A stretch of 64,000 nt of DNA, from NCBI GenBank assembly GCA_019916065.1, contig CM034237.1:22031752-22095751 (forward strand), in the 5' to 3' direction. The position numbers were made by a program, and so were the translations under genes. Below, piece by piece: positions 57,338 to 64,000 of this stretch; within the stretch, counting starts at the first letter, position 1; every line of letters begins with the position of its first letter. Origin of the DNA: Vitellaria paradoxa. Lineage: Eukaryota; Streptophyta; Magnoliopsida; Ericales; Sapotaceae. The notes beneath the pieces are model-generated. The model did no database searches, was not told the origin of the DNA, and was given only the letters and a program-made list of their open reading frames with translations.

Positions 57338-59380
57338 GAATATTTAATAACCTGAATTTTTTTCCTTAATTAAATTATTTAAGTGTGGTAGTGATATTTA
57401 TTATAGTAAAAATCTAGAAAATTGAGCATTTAAAAATTTTTGGAATGATAAAAATTAGTTAGAAAATTTTTCGGATTAAATTTCACCCTATGTGGGAGTT
57501 TAATGTAGAATTTCTAAAATTTTTATCCAAACACTTCTTAGCCCAATTACTTATTTGGTTCAAACCAAGACCATTAACCCATGGGTCAACCATTTTCTTT
57601 GACTCACCTCAACTCATTTCAACTCACTTTATCACTCAATGAATTGACTCATGAATAGTTGCTATAAATTATTTCCCGACAACTTCATTTCCATCTTCCA
57701 TACACTCTCACCATTTTTCAAAATTATTTGACTAATTGGACAAAGAGAAGACCCACATTGATGACCTTAAAGCATCTTTTTCAAATTATTTAGCAAACAA
57801 GATTTAAAGCATTTTGTTTGAAAGCTAGCATGATTTAAAGCATTTGGTTAAATTGTCAAAAAGCTAGCATGATTGTTTAAATTTGTCAAAAAGTTAGCAT
57901 GATTCCCGGATCATGCCACCTCCATACATCTTCCCCAATGCTTTTCTTAAATGATATGGTTAGATAGTCAAAAAGTAAGCATGATTCTTGGATCATGCTA
58001 CCAATTGTATAGGCATGATCTTACCTTAGTTGATTTTTCTCCACTAATAATTTTCTCTACACTCCCTATAAATTGTGTGTCTTCAAAGAGAAGAAAATAA
58101 GAGAGAAATAAAAATAAATTATTCATTAGTGAGGCTGAAGATTTGGTGTTGCTTGGAGGAAGAAGAAAGGCTTGGAATTTTTCAATTTGGGTGGTGTTCA
58201 AAGCTAACTCATTTTTCCTTCTCAGACTTGGTCATTAATATCTTCATTGAGGTAGGATGATGAATCTCCTAAAATATATTTGATGCATTTTCTGGTTTGA
58301 AGTATGAAACTTGATTGTGATAAAAATAAATACCCGTATATTGGGGGTAGGGAAACCAAAATTTTGACTGAAGTAACTTAGTATGCTGACAGCTCTCTAT
58401 TTGTAACTTCTTATGTGCTTCTAACCCCTAAAACGGTGGAATTAGGCTTTGGCTAAAACATAAAAGTTGTAGCCCTTTCAGTTTTCTTTTCAACCCAAAA
58501 AGAATTGCATCAATCCGATTTGTGAGTCAAAAGTTATGCCCAAAATACTGAGCACATGTAAAACTGTATTTTCTGAACAAACTGAATTCAAAGCTGTTTT
58601 TGTACCTTTAGACCTTAGAATTTTAAAAAGTGTAAAACATGAAAGTTGTAGGTCTTGAAGTCTAGTTTTTACAGATATAAAGTTTATAGATATTGGAGTC
58701 TTGCTCTATTTTATATGAATTTTCTTTCAAGCTGCTATTCTGCTTAGCTTTAATTGATGCTTGTTTGGATTTGTTTAGAATATTATGTTTAAAGATTTAT
58801 TTAAATTTCTAATTTCCTTCTGTTAGTTATTGTCATGTTAATAATTTCTATTGATATGAAATTATTTTAAATTAGATATTATGTATTATTTGACACTCTA
58901 ATATTGATGATAATTGACTTAGATAATCAGTTTCATCATGAATAGTTGGATGACTTATTCAAACTAAAATGCTAGTATTTGATAAAATGCCCAAAAGAAA
59001 CAATGGACTCGTTCTTTTCTCATTTGGTCTTTCTTAAATGAATTTGATTTATTTTTTGCATTGTTTTGTCAACCTAGCAAGTTATATAATTATATTTTTA
59101 TGATTAAGTGAATTAAATGAAACTCATTTAATACCTTCGTAAACATTGGGATAATTCTGTGGACATTTGTGGATATCTTGAAGCCAAAAACCTATGATAA
59201 GGGTTTGGTTATAAATAAGATGATGATTGAAAATTTATTTAAATTATTTTTGAATAAAATAAAACTTATCAATTTTGCTAAAAATTAAATATAAGTCCAA
59301 GAGCTATTTATTATCTTCATATTCCATAAAATAATAAAATAAAAGGTAAAAGGAGCAAAAACCAAGATTTGCAGCCAATG

Positions 59381-59450
59381 AGGTTCGAACTTGCGACTTT
59401 AAATCGCAATTAGGGTCGCCCACCCACTAAGCTACCAACCTCGGCCTAAT
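59381..59450 (-). mobile_element. tRNA-derived SINE-like fragment 2
   Basis: The minus strand has TAGCTTAGTGG (A box, 59424-59434) and AGTTCGAACCT (B box, 59381-59391). Both fit the Pol III consensus. It is a retroposon head or tRNA pseudogene, not a functional tRNA. Confidence 0.5.
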
Positions 59451-60172
59451 TAATATACCATTAGAAATAATTTTATTCTTATCAAATTTGGTACGGTAAG
59501 CTTGTCAAAACAATTAACTAAAATACTAGTTTGTATTCTAAATTTTTTTTTTACTTGCTAATTGTTAATTTACATATAGCGCCTACCTTTGTGATAATGA
59601 TATTGATGACTATGTTAAATCTTTGATTTATTGAGAATTACTATTAAAGTATGGATATAGATAAAGTGCTAAAAAATATATTGCATGTGACTAAATAATC
59701 TCACTTTTGATTCATCGCCCGGGAACATTGCCGGTTGTTATTAAAAATGTCTGATTTCCATACAAGGTACCCTTGGAATGTAAAAGGGTGAGAAGAAATT
59801 AAGGCACTTCGTGCTAAAGCTGTTTTTGGCAATGGGGTGATGGGTGGGTAGAAATGGCCTTTTAGATGAAGATGGGAACATGCATTTTATTTGGGAGATG
59901 CTCCCTTCTGACCTGGGCAGTCAGGTAGCCGGTCGCGACGGCTAGGTTTTTGCTAGGTGACACCGTCGGTATGCATTGGATGCTAAGCCCGTAAAGTCAC
60001 TGGTTCCCAAGGCTAGGGGTAGAGGAGGATAGGAGTATGATTATCTTAGGAGGATTTAGATTAAACTCCTTTACAAAATTTTACTGTGACCAGCAACCTC
60101 TCTTATTATGTATGAATGATGTGTTGGAATTATTTAATTATATTAAATTCCTCTCGATTAATTTTTTATAAA

Positions 60173-60200
<28 letters not shown>
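60173..60200. repeat. (AT)n microsatellite
   Basis: About 14 AT units inside the solo LTR, next to the tRNA-like fragment at 60221. Confidence 0.85.
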
Positions 60201-60205
<5 letters not shown>

Positions 60206-60220
60206 AAACTTGTATCGCTA

Positions 60221-60285
60221 CGGGGTTTGATCCCGAGACCTTGAAGATCTAAATCTGAGATCCTACCACTGCGACACAGACTTCA
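60221..60285 (-). mobile_element. tRNA-derived SINE-like fragment 3
   Basis: The minus strand has CAGTGGTAGGA (A-box-like, about 60261-60271) and GGTCTCGGGATCAAACCCCG (B-box-like, 60221-60240). It is another tRNA-derived piece in the same solo LTR and the same orientation. Confidence 0.45.
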
Positions 60286-60715
60286 TTGTGGTATACACAT
60301 CAGTATTTAATTATTTTACATATAAGTAAAATAGTAGTTACGGTGACGATTTCATCGAACCGTTGTAAGTATAATTTACATTATTCAGTTGAGACCTAAT
60401 TTGCTTTTATTTGGTATGTAATGTTAATAGCGTGATTGGGACACTTAGATGGCTCTGTAATATTTTTCTCTATCTTTATTTTGAGCCCTGTAGTTGAAAT
60501 CCCATCAAATGGTTCAGTCCAATGACTTATAAATATTGTTTGGGATAAACATGGGATTTTGACTATCTTAAATTTTTCTTACGGGTCAACCCCAATCTGG
60601 AGGAAAACTCTGGGGTGTGACAGCGTGTTTTTATCATCTTATTTTTATACCTAACAAATAAATTCCAAGTCACCCCTAGGCATTCGGTTATGAAAATCCG
60701 GGGCGTGACAGAATA

Positions 60716-61176
60716 CCAACTAAATACTAACTAAATAAATTATCAACTAACCTACAAGTTGGCAATGCGGTTGGTATTAATTTGCCCATCAGGTGATTAC
60801 ATGACCAGCCGAACATTGCGGTTGGTAATAATTTAACCATCAAACTACCAACTGAAGGACCAATCGAAACATCTAACAACTACACTATTCTGGGTAATCC
60901 ATTGGTAATTTGGTGGGAAAAATCTTCCCACCAGATTACCAACTAAAACATGTACCAACCAGTTGTAAGCAGTTGGTAATCGGTTGGTAAAAATTTTCCT
61001 TCCAATATACCAACGGATTACCAACTGAAAATTTAGCAACCGAATTAGATCAGCCGGTAAGGAGTTAATAATTATCTAAATTTTAGCAGTTTTTACATCG
61101 GTTGGTAATATATTGGTAATCGGTTGATATTTATCAACCGATTGTATTCGATTGGTAATGGTCAGTTAGTAATCAG
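60716..61176. repeat. CACTA right subterminal repeats, second part
   Basis: Continues the motifs of 56760-57337 up to the right terminus. Confidence 0.88.
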
Positions 61177-61536
61177 CTTTTTTCTAGTAGTGTTCTAACA
61201 TCTATAAATATGTATTTAGGCAAGTTCATTATTTTATAAGAGCAAGGAAAACGCTAGTTATCTTGTCCAATCCACCTAGTAGGAACACTTACATTTACTT
61301 TATCATTCTTTGTTCTATGTAAGAACTATAAGCTTCCTCCCTTTTCCTACCATAGGTTTCATGTTTACGGCTCTTGACATTTCAGAAGCCTCCACAAATA
61401 AGCCTTTCATTATGGAGATCACAGTATAGCTTAAGTAGTCAGATCTCATTTATCTACAAAGTTAATTGTGCATGGGCTTGAGTCTCATGGGTGGGGCAGA
61501 ATTTTGGATCATGATTGTAATGTAAGGTTTGAAGTT

Positions 61537-61562
61537 AAAAAAAAAAAAAAAAAAAAAAAAAA
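61537..61562. repeat. Poly-A run (26 bases)
   Basis: Uninterrupted A run, a simple repeat or the tail of an unrecognised retroposon. Confidence 0.9.
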
Positions 61563-63925
61563 CCTCTCTTATCATGAATTGGTCTCCAATACTCCATTCA
61601 CAAAATATTCATGGATATTGACGGCTATACCTAAGGTTCGTTTGTTTTTTATAATTAAAAAATATTTTTTAAATAAAAAAGGTACAGTGAAAAATATCTT
61701 TCCATAAATTGTTCTGTGTTTAGTTTGAATTTTTTTTTTTTTTATTAAATCGTAAGTTTGATTGGAAAAATTCCATTACCTTTTAATTTTGACTTTTGAC
61801 GTCCCAATTTACCTGTTTGCCTTCCCCGACCTCTCTGCACTGCCGATTAGCATTTCTGCCGTGACATGTTGTTGCTATATTAGAGCAAAAGAATGTTATT
61901 GCCAAGGTTGATTTGGTTGCATCCTGGAATCAGAGAAGTCCCCAAACTCCCCAGCATCAGCATCGTCCGGGATAAGATGAATTTTTACAACAGCAACAAC
62001 AGAAATTGCCAGTGAGGCGAGCCACGACGGAGGCTGGAAATAGCATGGGCGAAATCAAAGTTCTCTGCATGTTCTCAACTATTGAATAGCACAAGTGGAA
62101 GACTCAAATTGAATGTAAGTAGAACTGAAAAATACAATAAATAAGGGTGTAAAGTTCAACAGATAGAATAGGCACATGGTTTGGATCAGATGAATGGGTC
62201 AGCAAAAGACATGAGCTGAGTTAGATGGGTCTAATTGAGTAGCATTGGACCAAGTACTTTTGAGTAGCTTCTAAACTGGAAAGACATTCATTAGCTGTAT
62301 TCTAACTTTGAGTACACGGTTAATTTTAAGGGTGTGGGAATTATTATAAATTTAAATTAATTAATTAAAATTTATATCAAATTAGTTAGTTAATTAGTTT
62401 AATTATTATAATAAAATCTGTAAATAGAGAAATATTTTAAAGAAAAAAATTATGAAAAAAAATTATCATTTTAGGTTTAATTTTTCAATTGAAGAAAAGA
62501 ATTGTTCTCAAATTAAATTTATTTTTTATTATTTTCTCTTTTATTTTTTTTACTTGTCAATTAACAAGAAGTGGGTTTACTTCACGTTTGTTACTGTCTT
62601 TATTTTGTTGAACAATTTAGTGAATATAAAATATAACTTACCCATCAATTTAAAGAACGGAAATCGTTTTTCAAGACACGAAGGTAAAGATTTTTCTGTT
62701 AAAGATATTTTAACATTTTTTCTTATTAACCAACTAAAAATGTATGAATATTTTCCTTAAAAATATTTTATATTGAAACAAGCAATCTTATTAGCAGTAG
62801 CTTTATTAGCATAGATTTTATACTTATCATTTGCCTTTGGCAACCACAGGGAGAGAATTGTTACAGTCAATATGTAATGTTATATCTGTATTTATAAATT
62901 TTAAATTAAAGAACTAATTTATTTATTTATGAAAAAAAATTTAAATATAATTTTGTTAATTTAAATACAAATTTGAGTAATTTAATATAATGTACTGATA
63001 AATTTGAAATTACTACAAAAAATTAATTATTAAAAATATTTTATATTAATGGGTCCCAAAAATCGTAATTTTTATTATTTTCGTAGTAATTATTTAAAAA
63101 TTTTTTATTTATTATTACGACACAAATTAATTCTCTATTGTATTTTAATATAATTTAAGTCCATTAATTTAAAATTCATAGTTTTGCCAACGCATGCTAG
63201 GCATTATCTCATGTTCAGCCAACCATCGCCTGTGCACGGCTAAAACAGATCCAATGATCGGGGGCGTTTGTTTTACAAGACTCTACAAAAAAGTTATGAA
63301 AATTATAAAAACAAAAATAGTAACTTTATTCAATTAAATTTAATTACATGTCATTTTTTATATCTATATTTTTTAATTTTTTACCATTAAAACAATCCGA
63401 ATTTTCTACCGCAACGTTTGGATGTTGTATTTCATGGGTAACTAAACAAAACAATAATTAACAACTTCCCAACATTTTTTTATTATTCAATTTTACCTAT
63501 TTATTTTGATATTCTTCTTGTGGTCTTGTTTCTTTTCCTTAATTTTCTGGTTGATGCAATTTTTAATTCAAGCTCTTGTGAATGGTTGCCGACCATTTTA
63601 GCTTTCGTTTGGGAAAATAAATTGATAGTCGAGTTATTGACTACTAATTTTTTAGCTTTTTGATTAAAGAATTAAATTTACCTACTTATATTTTAAACTT
63701 ATTTTAAACATTGGAAGGTAAAAATATCAAATTAACAAAAAGTTAAAAAAATTAGCCATCAAAAAATTAAATTTTTTCTTTTTCCAATCACTAAAAAGAA
63801 TAAATGAATAAAAAATAACTTTTTAGCAGTTAAAAAGTAACTAGCTATAAAAAAAACTACTTTTTTTTTTTCTCAAACTCAACCTAAGCTAAGTGATTAT
63901 AGATTTTATTCACCCTCATTGTGTC

Positions 63926-63929
<4 letters not shown>

Positions 63930-63956
<27 letters not shown>
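63930..63956. repeat. (AT)n microsatellite
   Basis: About 13 AT units near the window end. Confidence 0.85.
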
Positions 63957-64000
63957 TTGCCTTGAAAATGTCATATTGGCGCTTGTATGTGTTGAGGGCA

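Larger units (their letters stand above)
57343..60710 (+). mobile_element. Solo LTR inside the CACTA element
   Basis: It starts TTTAATAACCTGAA (TG start mutated to TT) and ends CCGGGGCGTGACA. The perfect 5-bp target duplication GAATA lies at 57338-57342 and 60711-60715. Its 3,368 bp hold no coding domain. The ending resembles the gypsy LTR ends at 2854 (complement) and 19308. A second end-like GGGGTGTGACA occurs 88 bp earlier, at 60612-60622. It contains two tRNA-like SINE fragments and an (AT)n run at 60173-60200. Confidence 0.85.
53993..61192. mobile_element. CACTA transposon (non-autonomous), interrupted by a solo LTR
   Basis: Perfect 16-bp inverted termini CACTACTAGAAAAAAG lie at 53993-54008 and, complemented, at 61177-61192. 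The target duplication TTC lies at 53990-53992 and 61193-61195. Subterminal repeats with TTACCAACCGA-type motifs fill 54009-54490 on the left, and 56760-57337 plus 60716-61176 on the right. The right block is split by a 3.4-kb solo LTR. Without the LTR the element is about 3.83 kb. No transposase gene is visible in 54491-56759. Family knowledge: the transposase binds the subterminal repeats. Confidence 0.92.
52778..61200 (-). mobile_element. Mini-copia element (~1.2 kb) interrupted by a CACTA element
   Basis: LTRs are at 52778-53033 and 53751-53992 plus 61196-61200. The perfect target duplication TCTAT lies at 52773-52777 and 61201-61205. Without the inserted CACTA element (7,200 bp plus 3-bp duplication) it is 1,220 bp long. 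The interior (53034-53750) has a polypurine tract and a primer-binding site but no coding domain. Its PPT region and leader resemble those of the copia element at 41232-46289, so it is probably a deletion derivative of that lineage. Confidence 0.82.
61206..64000. other. AT-rich sequence, no recognised gene
   Basis: This stretch holds a poly-A run (61537-61562) and an (AT)n repeat at 63930-63956. A slightly more GC-balanced piece at 61800-62100 shows no domain. The 102-codon frame at 62452-62760 is Phe/Tyr/Lys-rich, AT-driven and unassigned. Nothing resembling a complete gene or mobile-element terminus was found. Confidence 0.5.

Noticed and set aside
54660..60285. Possible functional tRNA genes
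   Set aside because: The A and B boxes are present, but I could not form a proper acceptor stem and anticodon arm, so they are called tRNA-derived fragments.
62452..62760. 102-codon open frame, Phe/Lys-rich
   Set aside because: It is AT-driven, lacks a recognised domain and lies in AT-rich DNA where long chance frames are common. No gene called.

Overview
This 64 kb window is AT-rich plant nuclear DNA made almost entirely of nested and decayed transposable elements. A plant origin is inferred from tRNA-iMet-type primer-binding sites, a long-LTR Ty3/gypsy element of Del/Tekay type, plant L1 and RTE LINEs, Ty1/copia elements and CACTA transposons with subterminal repeats. The species cannot be named. 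I found no intact host gene, no real tRNA or rRNA gene and no CRISPR array. Every recognisable coding region is a retroelement remnant with stops or frameshifts.

Layout. 960-14200: an L1-type LINE (+), split after reverse-transcriptase motif A by a complete 10.8 kb Ty3/gypsy element (minus, 2854-13653; 5-bp target duplication CTAAG; LTRs of about 2.87 kb). 14222-20945: a diverged LTR fragment, low-complexity DNA, a solo LTR of the same gypsy family in the opposite orientation (16580-19308), then another LTR fragment. 20946-22057: one end of a CACTA element and a hAT-like MITE candidate. About 22683-30748: an RTE-type LINE (+), split by a 5.0 kb gag-only Ty1/copia element (minus, 23654-28628). 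30760-37238: AT-rich tandem repeats, including a satellite-like array with a 375-bp period built from two related halves, interrupted by an LTR and a small LINE RNase H remnant. 37239-41231: a second copy of that LTR and a gypsy gag-protease remnant.

41232-46289: a structurally complete 5.06 kb Ty1/copia element (minus, target duplication ACTAT, 239-bp LTRs differing at about nine positions). 47438-49350: an uncertain LTR-like block with an internal triplicated repeat. 50398-52208: a 1.8 kb non-autonomous CACTA element (TSD TAC). 52778-61200: a 1.2 kb mini-copia element containing a 3.8 kb CACTA element (TSD TTC), which itself contains a 3.4 kb solo LTR (TSD GAATA). 61206-64000: AT-rich DNA without recognised genes.

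The elements form a readable stack of insertions, so relative ages can be ordered. The internal coding regions work together only in the sense of gag-protease-RT-RNase H-integrase polyproteins, and all are inactivated. The most notable observations are the nested cassettes confirmed by target duplications, the gag-only and mini-copia derivatives, the dimeric satellite-like array, and a short block conserved in otherwise different LTR families.
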